Below, one piece after another: positions 18,531-28,187 of a stretch of 44,824 nt of DNA (positions within the stretch are counted from its first letter, which is position 1; the number at the start of each line of letters is the position of its first letter). A program made the position numbers and the translations under genes. The DNA lies in assembly GCA_003427395.1 (NCBI GenBank), contig BFEA01000311.1, positions 781,173 to 825,996 on the forward strand. Direction: 5' to 3'. Origin of the DNA: Chara braunii (Eukaryota > Streptophyta > Charophyceae > Charales > Characeae). Under the pieces are notes generated by a model. That model saw nothing but the letters and a program-made list of their open reading frames with translations, searched no databases and was not told the origin of the DNA.

Positions 18531-18686
18531 TTAAAGGCCATATTTTTCAGGTGGGGTTCGGGTACCGGACGAAAATGGCTGGCGGCGCCAGCCAAAAGCT
18601 GTGGCCTGCACCACTTCGTTTTTCTTTGGCGAGCAGGGCGAATTTAGGCTCGGCATCAGTAGCTGGGCGGAGTACTGGTGATTTAA
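18531..18686. mobile_element. TTAA-family MITE with central palindrome
   Basis: The left TTAA is in CTCGTTAAAGGCC and the right end is GGAGTACTGGTGATTTAA. The central GGCTGGCGGCGCCAGCC (18577-18593) is a near-perfect palindrome shared by about a dozen copies. The next element begins in the same TTAA (ACCACCAGTCCC at 18687). Confidence 0.6.
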
Positions 18687-18740
18687 ACCACCAGTCCCGC
18701 TGAGGCTATTTGTATAAACCAAAAAAAAAAGAAAAACGAC

Positions 18741-19015
18741 GCAGCATGAAACGTCACTCCTACTCGGGTGATGACTTCGATCGCAATATGCACTCAATTT
18801 GGCGCGAATATCTTCCCATTGGCTTCAATCAGTTTCGCATCTTTTGATGTTCTTCTTGTTGTCCTTTATGTGGGCCTGCGCAGCATGAATCGTCACTCCT
18901 AATCGGGTGATGACTTTGATCGCAATATGCATTCAGTTTGGCGTGGATCTCTTTCCATTGCCTTAATCGGTTTTGAATCTTTTGATGTTCTCCTTGTTTT
19001 TCTTGAAGTGGCGTG
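18741..19015 (-). repeat. 139-bp tandem duplication, possible protein relic
   Basis: GCAGCATGAA starts at 18741 and 18880. Both units share CGTCACTCCTA.TCGGGTGATG, GATCGCAATATGCA and TCTTTTGATGTTCT. On the minus strand both read a related peptide, QWEDIRAKLSAYCDRSHHPS and QWKEIHAKLNAYCDQSHHPI. Unit 1 has a stop or shift upstream. This could be a coding fragment or just duplicated DNA; I recognise no family. Confidence 0.6.
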
Positions 19016-19080
19016 ACCCCATCTACAATGCTCTTTTTCTTAAGAACTGTTCTCCTCTTTTTTTCTCCCCTGGTTCCGTC

Positions 19081-19140
19081 AGGATTTGAACTTAGGTCTG
19101 GATTTCAACAGTTCATGGGTTTTCCAACTGAGCTAGGCCA
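19081..19140 (-). mobile_element. tRNA-derived SINE, head only
   Basis: On the minus strand GGCCTAGCTCAGTTGGAAAA (A box), CATGAACTGTTGAAATCCAG and ACCTAAGTTCAAATCC (B box). The 3' body is not recognisable. Confidence 0.65.
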
Positions 19141-19690
19141 GTTGGTTTTTAAAATCAACTTTTGGTCACTGGAAATCAGACTTAGAAAACGCAAAAGTTG
19201 GGGTACTCGAAATGTAGCACACTCCGCATAACCCCTGGTAGGTCCGATAGGTCAAGCATTTGTGAACAGCACGTCGTCGACGACATTGATTTTAGTAGGA
19301 AAGGGGCTGGGACTGGTGCTTTAAAAAATAAAAAAGAACTGAGTGTTTATTTCCACCTTCTAGCTGACTATGCACCCACAATTTTCCACATTTGGCGAGT
19401 AGTGCAGCGAGGCCCTCCCTTGCTGGTTCGTGACCACACTGTGTCCGAGAAAGAAAATATATCTCTAGATTTCATTCAAAATCCAGGCATCAATCCCCCC
19501 TGGTAGTGCCTCTCACTGTTTCAACCAACGTTCATTCACCACAACCATTGACTCGCTGATACACCACAAGGTCAAACCTCGAGCAAGCCGAAACGCTCAA
19601 ATGGATGGCTTCCTTTCACAAACTGGAATAAAATTTCAAACACTAAAAAAGGAGCAATAAGCAGGTCATGTCATGTAGGTCGTGAAAATA
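19141..19690. other. mostly unrecognised; one foldback end
   Basis: TTGGCGAGTAGTGCAGCGAGGCCC at about 19393-19414 is the right end of the GCCTCGCT family without a clear left end. Nothing else recognised. Confidence 0.4.
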
Positions 19691-19691
19691 T

Positions 19692-19790
19692 ATTTTTTTA
19701 ATTTTTTTTAATTTTTTTTCAAATTGCTACAATCTATTTGTGGGGAGCGGCCCACGTCCTGGGAACCGGGCCCAGCGTCCCTTATAATGG
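19692..19790 (-). mobile_element. A-tailed retroposon 3' end
   Basis: On the minus strand GGGACGCTGGGCCCGGTTCC then CAGGACGTGGGCC and GCTCCCCACAAATAGATTGT run into an A-rich tail (T-rich at 19692-19720 on plus). GCTCCCCACAAATAGATTG differs at one base from a motif dispersed at 26984, 40203, 43650 and elsewhere. Confidence 0.45.
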
Positions 19791-20059
19791 AATTACATTG
19801 ATGATTGATGATCATTTCATCAAAATAACTTATTGCTGATCCATGCTCTCCTGCTTTCTTCCGCTTCCATCACACCCTCGGATTCTCGCCTTTTATAACT
19901 TTCCCTACGCTTTTTGCAGCTCCGTTTCGACTAGTTTACGTGTTACGCTCTCTTTCTGTTTCCTTGGAGATTAATTGCTTGATACTTCCCTTATTTCTTT
20001 TTCTTATCTTCTTTCATAAACCATCTCTTAGTTAATAACCCCACAGGGCAACAGTCCAG
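19791..20059. other. no gene seen
   Basis: Pyrimidine-rich, unrecognised. Confidence 0.4.
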
Positions 20060-20985
20060 TACCTTACCTGGTCGGCAGAGGTTGACATTGGGTGGCCGTG
20101 ACCTGACCTGACCGTACCCAGCCGTACCCGACAGTTGTGGACGGGTTTTGACACAGTGCCTGGACGATTACGGCCTGGCAAAGGTTTGCCTTGGTTCCGG
20201 GTACGGCTGGGTAGAGGTTTCGCGCGGGTGACCCGAGTCCTGTAGGCATACTAGGCATATTTGGCAAGCCTAGGTAGTATTAGGGCCAGGCCTAACCCTT
20301 TTTCTTCACTAGGAAATAGTGGTACTAGTGGGGCGTGCCCCTAGTATAAATTTGTCTCTGGCTGTCTGTCGTTCGTCTTAGGGCCGAGGTAGTACTAGTG
20401 TCAGACCATACTATTAATTCGGCCTGGCCCCAATCGTGTCATCCTAGGGAATACGACATTCGCTAATAGGCTCTGGCCATAATTGCGGTCAGATCTATTG
20501 AAATCTGGCTGTAGTTGCGGCCAAATGTAGACAAGAAAGTATCAATGCGAGTATCCCCAGCCACTGGTCCACTGCCGGCGCCAAAATTTGAAGCGGAAAT
20601 CTGTGGATGGAAGCTAAGGAATCCGACATGCAAGGGCTAAGCTTTACATAAAGATAAAAGGAAAGACAAAGCCTGGGTGGAAAATTTTGGGCACAGGTAC
20701 GGCTGGGCACGGGTGGATGGATACTAGGTTCGGGTGCGGCTGGATGCGGGTGAAGGGAAATTTGGCCTGGGTGTGGCTGGGTATGGGTAGACAATTTTTA
20801 AATCACCCTGGGTGTGCTGGGTACGGGTAGAAAAAAACTTAAATTAGTGTGGGTGGGCTGGGTCTGGGTAAAAATAATAGTGTTTACATGGGTCCGGCTA
20901 GATATGATACATCAAGGCTTGGCTTGTGTCGGATATGGGTAGGACAAAAAAAAGGTCTTGCGACCTCTGCTGGTCGGGCACGGGT
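20060..20985. repeat. degenerate GGGTACGG-type array
   Basis: GGGTACGGCTGGGTA-like units recur from about 20690 to 20980 (GGGTGTGGCTGGGTATGGGT, GGGTGTGCTGGGTACGGGTA, GGGTGGGCTGGGTCTGGGTA), separated by A/T-rich spacers. The left part holds the complement (CCGTACCCAGCCGTACCCG at 20113). CTGGTCGGCAGAGGTTG at about 20068 and GACCTCTGCTGGTCGGG near 20959 are inverted and may mark the ends of one element of about 900 bp. Confidence 0.55.
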
Positions 20986-21568
20986 TTGGGGTCATTTTGT
21001 CCTCAGAATACCTCAAAGACAGTGGCACAGGCCTGAAAAGCCAACAGTGAGACCCAAGACCGACAATAGAGCCGCAAGAGTGAAATACAAGGTTCCCCAA
21101 CGCAGATCTGAGCTTATCCGGCACTGGATGAAATGCCCGACAACATTTCTGGCCAGCCTCCGTCTCAGAATGCAGTATCCCAAAAACAAAATCAAAAAAT
21201 TCAGTACCCCACGGCCATCTCAGGCCTCCAAAGCCTGAAGGCATTCCTTTTTCTTTTTTTTTTCTAAAGGCATTCTGTTTTTAGATATTTGCGATTATTA
21301 TTTGGGTTTGTAACTTCGTGCAGCATTTCCACACTATCATAGTCACAAGTGGGATCTCCCTCCTTCGAAACTTCCGGGCACATATCGTTATGGTCGCTTT
21401 TTCTTTCAATCATCACGGCTGGCTCATTAGTTTGATTGAGAATGTTTGCTGTTCCTTCCCCCCCCCTGACCCACACCCCTTCCGAATCTCCTGGCCCAAT
21501 CTCCTGGCCTGAGTAAAAAACAAGAAAGAAAGAGCCCTCCGCTGAGATACCCTGCAATGTAGTTCAGC
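20986..21568. other. no gene seen
   Basis: Overlapping frames on both strands at 20849-21244 (up to 129 codons) partly use the array above. I see no domain. Confidence 0.4.
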
Positions 21569-21570
21569 TA

Positions 21571-21678
21571 CCATCTTCCCCCGAACACAACGCACCCCCG
21601 TTATGGTTGTACAGGACCGGAAAAATAGCTTGTATACATCCATTATCAGGGTGCATTGTGTTCTGGGGGGCAAGACGG
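21571..21678. mobile_element. TA-family foldback (MITE), 108 bp
   Basis: CCATCTTCCCCCGAACACAA and TTGTGTTCTGGGGGGCAAGACGG are inverted ends. TA lies at 21569-21570 and 21679-21680. The centre carries TTGTACAGG and TAGCTTGTATAC. Confidence 0.75.
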
Positions 21679-21882
21679 TAGTTTCCTTTCCATAATACCA
21701 CCAACTACAGTGTACCTCTCCTCCTGTATCACCACTCCATACCACTTACCCCCTCCGATACCTATGCATCCATCATCTGACTGCAGCTGCTCCATAGGAA
21801 GTTTGGAACCCTATCGGTCATTTTTCTCATTTCCAGATTTTCTGTTATTATTTGCCCATGATCTAGGCTACCAAAGCGGCCT

Positions 21883-21997
21883 GGGGCGAGGTCCCACTGG
21901 CAAAGAGGATTGGATTGAACTTCTTTTCCGCATTTCTGCCTAAAACACGGCCAGATTCAGGATCTTAATCCAATCCCCATTGCTAGTGGGACCATGC
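21883..21997. mobile_element. GGCGAGGTCCCACTAG foldback nested in hAT-like element
   Basis: GGGGCGAGGTCCCACTGGC and AGAGGATTGGATTGAA at the left, with CTTAATCCAATCC and GCTAGTGGGACC at the right. It separates CTAGGCTACCA from CCCGGGACCACTTGCC, which are close together at the homologous end of the 10861 element. Confidence 0.7.
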
Positions 21998-22952
21998 TCC
22001 CGGGACCACTTGCCTGGCCTGGCCAAAAGAACTTTATTAAAGTTTATTTATTATGGTAAAGAATTTCCATGTGACACTGAGGGACAAGTTGTTCAGTTTA
22101 TTTTTCTGCACAGCAACTTTTTTTTCAGATTTTTTTAAGGAATATTTTCATGACCGGCCGGTTTGGACATGCCGGTCGCTAGGGGTTCTGACGCCCGGGA
22201 TACCCGGGCATGAGGAAAAAAATAGAAAAAAAAAACAAACAAAAAAATTTGGTGGTCGAGGTTTTCCCCGCTCTCGGAGAGGAGCCCAAATCCGGGCTTT
22301 TTTCTTTTTTCGAGTGTTGGCTTTAAAGGGGGCCCAAGGGGGGTAAAAATTATTTTCAAAGGGCGGTGCCCTGGTGTGATTCTGTTATTTTCTTTTTATC
22401 TTCAGTTCCATGAGGAATTCTGATGTGACCCTCGGCCAAAAGTTTTTTTTTTTTTTTTTTTTTAGCTGCCATCTCCTCATCGGGGGACAGCCATATATTT
22501 TTCTCTCACCTCACATATCTTTCTTTAACTGGCGTTCTGCCATGGCATGGAACATGTCTTTCTTTTCAGAACCTACCACTACTCCTAAGGCTATATACAG
22601 GGGACCCCTGCAAGCATAGCTTTCTACCTATCTTCGGTGAAGGGAGGTTACCTCTCTAAGTGGAGAGGGGAAACGGCATTTGCCCCTTTGCCCGAGCGTT
22701 TAGGGTGCAGGGTTCGGGCCGCCGGTGGGGGCCCGGCTAACACAATGACCGAGCATTTGCCAGTAACTGTGCCTCCTTTTTCATCTTTCCCCACCCCCAT
22801 AGAGTAACAGTAGTGTCTAAAGCCAACACTCTCCCACACACCACACGCAACCCACTCACACACACACTCACACCCGTGTTGGCTGAAGACCTTACTAATA
22901 CCGGGTGGGAGGTTTGTATTGCAGTTCTACACAACATTTTTTTTTCCAGATC

Positions 22953-22995
<43 letters not shown>

Positions 22996-22998
22996 TTT
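22953..22998. repeat. TTTA microsatellite
   Basis: About eleven copies of TTTA inside the hAT-like element. Confidence 0.92.
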
Positions 22999-23488
22999 GG
23001 GCGTTGGCGCTGGCCCGGACCCTGCCCGGGGTCATGCCCGCCCAGTCACCCAGGCGAGTTTACGGGCACAGCTTGGGTGCCCGGGCGCTCAGGAAAACGG
23101 CCTAGGATTCTTTGGATTTTATTTATTTTTGCTGGGACCGGCCCTTTTACGGCTGGGCTGCCCGGGCAAACAAGGTGACATGGTCAGCCCGGCTGGTAGC
23201 CTAGCCCATCATGCAAGAAGTCCCTTCTCGGACCCATTCATCCGTCATCTGACTGCACCTGTTCTCACACAGCGAGAAGTCAGCCTTACGTAGTACCCTA
23301 CTACCCTTCTTATAATGCCCACGAAAACCCACCCGTCGCTTCTCAGAAAGCTCACACCAAAGCCATTGCTGATATTGCCAACAACTTGTGCAAACACCAA
23401 GGAGCCACAGTGGCGCAGTGGCACAGTGGTACTGGAGCTTCATTCAATTCTTAAATTTTGTAATTTTTATTTTTTTTCCAAATGGTCC

Positions 23489-23642
23489 TTCAAACCACCA
23501 GTGCGTCAGAGCATCTTTTTCCGATGCACTGTGCTCCCCGGCCCCAACAAAAAGTGCAGCCATCGCGAGTGTGATCTTGCCTGGTGCTGCCAGCCTTTTC
23601 AGCCCAGTTAAGAGTCCCGGCCGCCTATCTGTGGCACGTTAA
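23489..23642. mobile_element. TTAA-family element, decayed
   Basis: TTCAAACCACCAGTGCGTCA at the left (TTAA changed to TTCA). The right boundary falls at the TTAA where the next element starts. Confidence 0.45.
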
Positions 23643-23814
23643 AGCACCAGTGCACCATACATCAGCCTGTGGGTGTCAGCATGAAACCCGCACCACTTCA
23701 GAGGCCGCTGACTTTTGTTTTCCAATGGCGCCCCACGCTGCGCGGCCCGTCCGTGTTTTGCTTGTCGTGACAAAGAACTTTCCACGAGGCTGGGGCTGTG
23801 TACTGCCGGTTTAA
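23639..23814. mobile_element. TTAA-family element, variant body
   Basis: TTAAAGCACCAGTGCACC at the left and GTGTACTGCCGGTTTAA at the right, each with TTAA. The body (CCATACATCAGCC.GTGGGTGTCAG, CTTCAGAGGCC, CGAGGCTGGGG) matches the copy at 27663. Confidence 0.6.
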
Positions 23815-24032
23815 CGCGGGCGCATCAGGGCAAGCTACCTGGGAAACAGACAGGTAACAGAACCTTTCTCCAGCAATTTTGTTTTGCCCGGCGCATGCAC
23901 TGCGAGCACCTCTGGGTGGTTGGGACCACCACCTATTAATTTTGTAAATGGCCTTGCCAAGCACCATGACCCCCAAGAGTCACGGCACATTCACAGCCGG
24001 GTCACTACATTGCAACAATTTGCCTTCGAAAC

Positions 24033-24468
24033 GTACTGGCGATTTGATATTAAATCTTAGGTTGCTGCTGCCAGCTGACAGACTAGCAGTCAAGGTGGGG
24101 CCCAAGCTAATGAGAGCAAGTTCGCAGGGCATACTCGCGCTAGGACTTTTACTTAATTCAGGACCGAATTGCGGCCGCATTCATCCACCATGCGGCCATA
24201 GATATGGTCAGATACAATTAAGATAGCGCTAGTGTGAATACACCCACAGTACTGGTGATTTCATATTAAATCTTAGGTTGCTGCCGCCAGCTGACAGACT
24301 AGCAGTCACGGTGGGGCCCAAGCTAACGAGAGCGAGTTCGCAGGGCATACCCGCGCTAGGACTTTTACTTATTTCAGGACCGAATTGCGGCCGCATTCAT
24401 CCACCATGCGGCCATAGATATGGTCAGATACAATTAAGATAGCGCTAGTGTGAATACACCCACAGTAT
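24033..24468. repeat. 216-bp tandem duplication
   Basis: GTACTGG starts at 24033 and 24249, each followed by TATTAAATCTTAGGTTGCTG, AGCTGACAGACTAGCAGTCA and ATTGCGGCCGCATTCATCC. The units differ at only a handful of positions, making this the youngest-looking large duplication here. Each contains a CTCACACTAG-family body ending GATAGCGCTAGTGTGAATAC. Confidence 0.9.
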
Positions 24469-24753
24469 TCCGATCAGGAACCAAGTGAGCATGATGAAGT
24501 TCCACGCATCAACTTGGCAACAAAAGACAAAAATGTTCGCATTTCTTCCCACACAACCCAACCTGTTCCGACAGAACACCACCAGATGTGTGTATTTGAA
24601 TCAGGACAGCTGGGGCTAAAAGACAAAAAAAAAACTTGCATTTCTTCGGACACAACCCACCCTCTTCCGACATAACACCACCAGATGTGTATTTCAATCA
24701 GGACAGCTGGGGCGTCCCTGGGCCAGCGGCCTGATCAGATCTCAAATTCAGAA

Positions 24754-24946
24754 TTAAACCTCCAGTACACTGCCCCAGCCGCAGCAAAAGCAACTCGTCG
24801 CCACCGCACTGTCGCAGTGACTTGGCCTACCAGACCACAATGGCTGGCGGCGTCAGCCAATAGGGAAAACAAGTGCACCGCTGACTGTTCAGAAAAGCTC
24901 GGTGCACAGTAACGCGCCTCCAGGCCCAGGTGTACTGGAGGTTTAA
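24754..24946. mobile_element. TTAA-family MITE with central palindrome, intact
   Basis: TTAAACCTCCAGTACACTGC and GTGTACTGGAGGTTTAA are inverted ends with TTAA at both. The body has CAGACCACAATGGCTGGCGG, CGTCAGCC and CAGAAAAGCTCGGTGCACAG, as at 34976 and 38762. Length 193 bp. Confidence 0.8.
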
Positions 24947-25503
24947 AAATAAATAAAAGCGTCCATTCTAATCCATCTGCCAAGAGCGGAACTGTTGCTC
25001 CACCGAGTAAAAGAGCAAGGCTCCAATCCGGGCAACAGTGATACGATGACAGGCTCGGTAAGTGTGTCATACTGATACCACACGGGCCCCAGTTAGGGCC
25101 CGGTTCTGTAGTAAGCACGGGTTAGGCCTAGGTACCGGGTCACGACGGTCCCAGCTAAGCCCAGGTAGGCCTAGGAACCGTCGTTTCAGATTAGATTCCG
25201 GTAGGCCTAGTTTTAGACCCCACCAGACCCAACGACTCGTTTCGTTAGGCCGGCACCGCCCCATCGGTAGGACCGAGCGGCGGCGCAGTTCAGGCGCCAC
25301 TTTTCAGATTCAGATCTGAACCGTTGATCGGATCAACGGTCCAGACCCGAAGGTACCAGCAGCAGGGAGGCTGGCCCAACGCTATATCAGCTGGGTACCA
25401 GCCTCGGTAGGGGAGGTTAGTGCAGCGTTTCGGTTGGCATAGCGGAGCAGCAGAGAGAATTAGCGCAGCAGAGAAGGATTAGTGCAGCAGCAGCGAGTAG
25501 CGC
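24947..25503. other. no gene seen; CAG-rich region
   Basis: GGTAGGCCTAG-like motifs repeat loosely at 25115-25210. TATATCAG at about 25383 is followed by CAGCAG-rich sequence. It could be a promoter-like or LTR-like segment, but I cannot support either. Confidence 0.35.
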
Positions 25504-25636
25504 CAGCTCTCTGGCTCAGTCCGCAGCCCAGCGCCATAGCTGCCCCGCCAGGCTCAGCCTCAGCGGACATCAGCCGGGACAGAGCGGCCATCAGGTTTCA
25601 GGGAGAAGGGCTCCGCCCTTCCTCCCTCCTTTCCTC

Positions 25637-25670
<34 letters not shown>

Positions 25671-25751
25671 GCTCTCTGGCTCAGCCCGCAGCCCAGCGCC
25701 ATAGCTGCCCCGCCAGGCTCGGTCTCAGTGGACATCAGCCGGGACAGCGCG

Positions 25752-25809
<58 letters not shown>
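25504..25809. repeat. 165-bp tandem duplication with TC microsatellites
   Basis: CAGCTCTCTGGCTCAG starts at 25504 and 25669, each continuing CGCAGCCCAGCGCCATAGCT and CATCAGCCGGGACAG and ending in a (TC)n tract. The second tract (25757-25808) is much longer. A 115-codon frame here is made of the duplication plus Ser-Leu from (TC)n and is not a gene. Confidence 0.88.
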
Positions 25810-25812
<3 letters not shown>

Positions 25813-26741
25813 CTGCCCTCGTAGCCTAAGTCTACTTGTGGGGAAACTCTCACTGGACTACTACGAGTCGTTTGAATGGTTACCGCCCGTTAGCTTATGT
25901 AGCAACATTGAGACTGCAGGTTGAGGACTACTTTTGGGATCTGATTTCAGCTACCTCTGGAGATGTACCTTCACATTGTGAGATCGATATCTGAGACACT
26001 GTGAGACTCGGTGTTCGCCACATTTCGGATTTTCACTACTTCTGACAGTTCGAGATACTATCTTTGGAAACATTGAGTTGATGTCATCTTCCCTCTCCTC
26101 CTCCCTTCGTCGCTCCTCCCCTCCATTCATCTGTGCATGAGAGTTGGCCCTGGCCTTATCTTCTATGTCCAAGGCCAGGGCTTTCACACCTCCGATGTAT
26201 GTTTGTGAGGGATTGGTTGCAGTCTGAGTCAGGTTTGAGTCAATCCATGTGTATCAAGTCTTCCGCTGTAATTGTACTTACTCTATTATCTGGTCGGTTC
26301 TAGGAATCTGCGCCATACTTATGACTGTGTTTCATGAGTATGCAACAGTAAGCGACAAGGCTTATAAATCCTTGAACCGGCGATACGATGCAGCAACGAA
26401 AAGAAGGGAAGTCAATGCTGCTCAAAAGAACGGGACACCACAAACTTATCGCACAGCAATAATCCACACAGTCAAATCCACAACCCGCATGGGTGAATTT
26501 TGGACTCCCAATCACGGTTGTTGTGACAAAGATATCCGGCCATTGAACCGGTAGAGGGTTTAGGTAGGGGGTTAGGGTCTAGGGTTTATCCCCAGGCTAG
26601 CGGAGTCTATCTCTCACCCACCCACAAAGCCCACTTCCATAACACAGGAATCTCAGCAGTGGTTTGGCAGGTAAGATCTGGCGCCACAAGGAAAGGTGAA
26701 GAGGTGTGGGGCCAGTCGGCGGTGGGAACGGGCGGCCAGAG
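25810..26741. other. no gene assigned
   Basis: Few repeats. A 101-codon frame at 26249-26554 has no recognisable domain. TTAGGGTCTAGGGTTTA at 26568-26585 resembles degenerate plant-type telomere repeat but is too short to call. Confidence 0.4.
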
Positions 26742-26829
26742 GAAGGAAGGAGACAGAACATAGCATAGAATCGTTGGCTTCCTTAGAAGGAAGGAGACAG
26801 AACATAGCCTAGAATCGTTGGCTTCCCTA
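26742..26829. repeat. 44-bp tandem duplication
   Basis: GAAGGAAGGAGACAGAACAT starts at 26742 and 26786, each followed by AGC.TAGAATCGTTGGCTTCC. One substitution separates the units. Confidence 0.88.
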
Positions 26830-26983
26830 ACATCACCATCAGTACCTATTTCAGCAATAACATCGTCATTATCCTCTGCCAAAAAAAGAATCAGTCGAGG
26901 AAAAGCTGAAGCTTCAGCCCGAACAGAAGGTACATGTGATCATTGCTGTGTAATGGGCGTATCCAATGGGACGCTGGACCTCA

Positions 26984-27017
26984 TTTCCAGCAGGTGGAGC
27001 TCCCCACCAATAGACGG
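26984..27017 (+). repeat. GCAGGTGCAGCTCCCC dispersed motif
   Basis: TTCCAGCAGGTGGAGC followed by TCCCCACCAATAGACGG. One of about six copies in both orientations. Confidence 0.55.
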
Positions 27018-27417
27018 ACCAACCACACAGGCAAGGCCTCAATCTGAGTGCTTCCCGTACCACCACCAGGATAGTGCTCGCAATGCGTTTTTTTCTCCAA
27101 AAAAAAAAAAAAAAAAAGTACTTTTTACAGCCACGTTTCTCCAACGTGGTGAATGCACGCGCTATGCCTTTTCGGGTTCGCCCTACCGGAATGAAATGGC
27201 TGGCGGCCTCAGCCAAACAAAGCACCCGCGCCGGTTCCTTCTGTTTTAACACACGGGGAAATTCAACTTTGGCAAAAGGAAGCCTCCAAGTGCCAGTGGC
27301 TTAAGCCATCAGTCCCCCTACCACTTCCCATTTCGGGGAGCTGGTAGCGCTTATCAGATATTAAAAAAAAAAGAAAACTGAAACATACACCTACCAATAA
27401 AAACGAAAACGATTCAT
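27018..27417. mobile_element. TTAA-family variant element (about 27165-27302) and A-rich DNA
   Basis: CCGGAATGAAATGGCTGGCGG with CCTCAGCC is the family's central palindrome. The right end AAGTGCCAGTGGCTTAAGCC carries a CTTAAG variant. The left end is not clear, and an A19 tract lies at 27100-27118. Confidence 0.45.
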
Positions 27418-27451
27418 GTGCCATCCTTGTGCAAGGGTCATGCTAATCTTC
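27418..27451 (-). pseudogene. U6 snRNA-derived fragment
   Basis: Plus-strand GTGCCATCCTTGTGCAAGGG then TCATGCTAATCTTC is the complement of U6 from GAAGATTAGC to the AAGGATG region. Similarity stops there, so both ends of U6 are missing. Confidence 0.65.
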
Positions 27452-27662
27452 AGTTTCCGAGCACGATTTTGGGAAATGAGTGTCTCGGGACGATGTGTCG
27501 TGGGGTTGTGCAAATTGTGATTCATGACGACAATGACAGCTTAACTTTTGTGACAGTATTGTTGTGTGTCTGTGAATGTTTTTTTTCAGCATCTGCTCGA
27601 GACATGCTATCGGAGGTGATAAGAGTGTCCTCCAATATAGGCCTTATATGCATTCTTGTGTT
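27452..27662. other. no gene seen
   Basis: Short unrecognised stretch. Confidence 0.4.
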
Positions 27663-27841
27663 TTAAACCACCAGGACACCCATACATCAGCCGCGGGTGT
27701 CAGGTCAGGCCGATGCCGGTACCGCTTCGGAGGCCTCCAATTCAATTTATCTACAGCACCCCACCCTTCCCAGCCCCGAAATTTGAATTTGGTGGCGACG
27801 CGTTCTTTCTGCAAGGCTGGGGTCGTGTACTGGTGCTTTGA
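27663..27841. mobile_element. TTAA-family element, variant body
   Basis: TTAAACCACCAGGACACCC at the left. The right end GTGTACTGGTGCTTTGA has TTAA decayed. The body CATCAGCCGCGGGTGTCAGG, CTTCGGAGGCCTCC and GCAAGGCTGGGG aligns with 23639. Confidence 0.6.
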
Positions 27842-28187
27842 GCTTTTTTTTTTTATCAGAATGAAACCTGTGTTTCTTTGTTTGTCTACTGAGCGCTGGT
27901 GCTGTCTGAACTTTACATCTGAGATTTTTTTTTTTGATTCCTCAAAAGTATTTTTCCTGACAAGATCAGAAGCAAATCAATGCAACTGATTGTTTTCAGA
28001 ATTTTTTGCACAAAAAACTTAGCGCAAAAAACCGTCGTTGGCACAGCCAAATTATTGTCCCCACCGCCAACCCCCAAGGTGCCCCCCGCATCACCATGGA
28101 CTCACCACTCTGTTAACTTCAGAACCGTGAGGGGACAATGCGGATTTTTGTCCATCACTAAGAGATCAAAACTGACGCAGCACAAGG
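27842..28187. other. no gene seen
   Basis: T-rich tracts and unrecognised sequence. Confidence 0.4.

Larger units (their letters stand above)
21863..23204. mobile_element. hAT-like non-autonomous element, 1.34 kb
   Basis: The left end CTAGGCTACCAA and right end CTGGTAGCCTAG match the 12-bp ends of the element at 10861. Flanking octamers CCCATGAT (21855-21862) and CCCATCAT (23205-23212) match at 7 of 8, fitting an 8-bp target duplication. Subterminal GACCACTTGCCTGGCC and AAAAGAACTTTATTAAAG correspond to the small element's subterminal region in opposite orientation. The interior has a nested foldback, poly(T), a TTTA microsatellite and no transposase. Confidence 0.7.

Noticed and set aside
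23400-23440. tRNA-like A box in GTGGCGCAGTGGCACAGTGG
   Set aside because: No B box at the right spacing and no matching SINE body.
24164-24182. NotI-like GCGGCCGC sites (24171 and the second unit) as cloning vector remnants
   Set aside because: They lie inside the 216-bp tandem duplication with no vector sequence around them; natural occurrence is simpler.
25482-25829. 115-codon frame with long Ser-Leu repeat
   Set aside because: Entirely explained by the 165-bp duplication and (TC)n tracts.
26550-26589. Interstitial plant-type telomere repeat (TTTAGGG)
   Set aside because: Only one or two exact heptamers in a 40-bp G/T-rich stretch; too short and degenerate.
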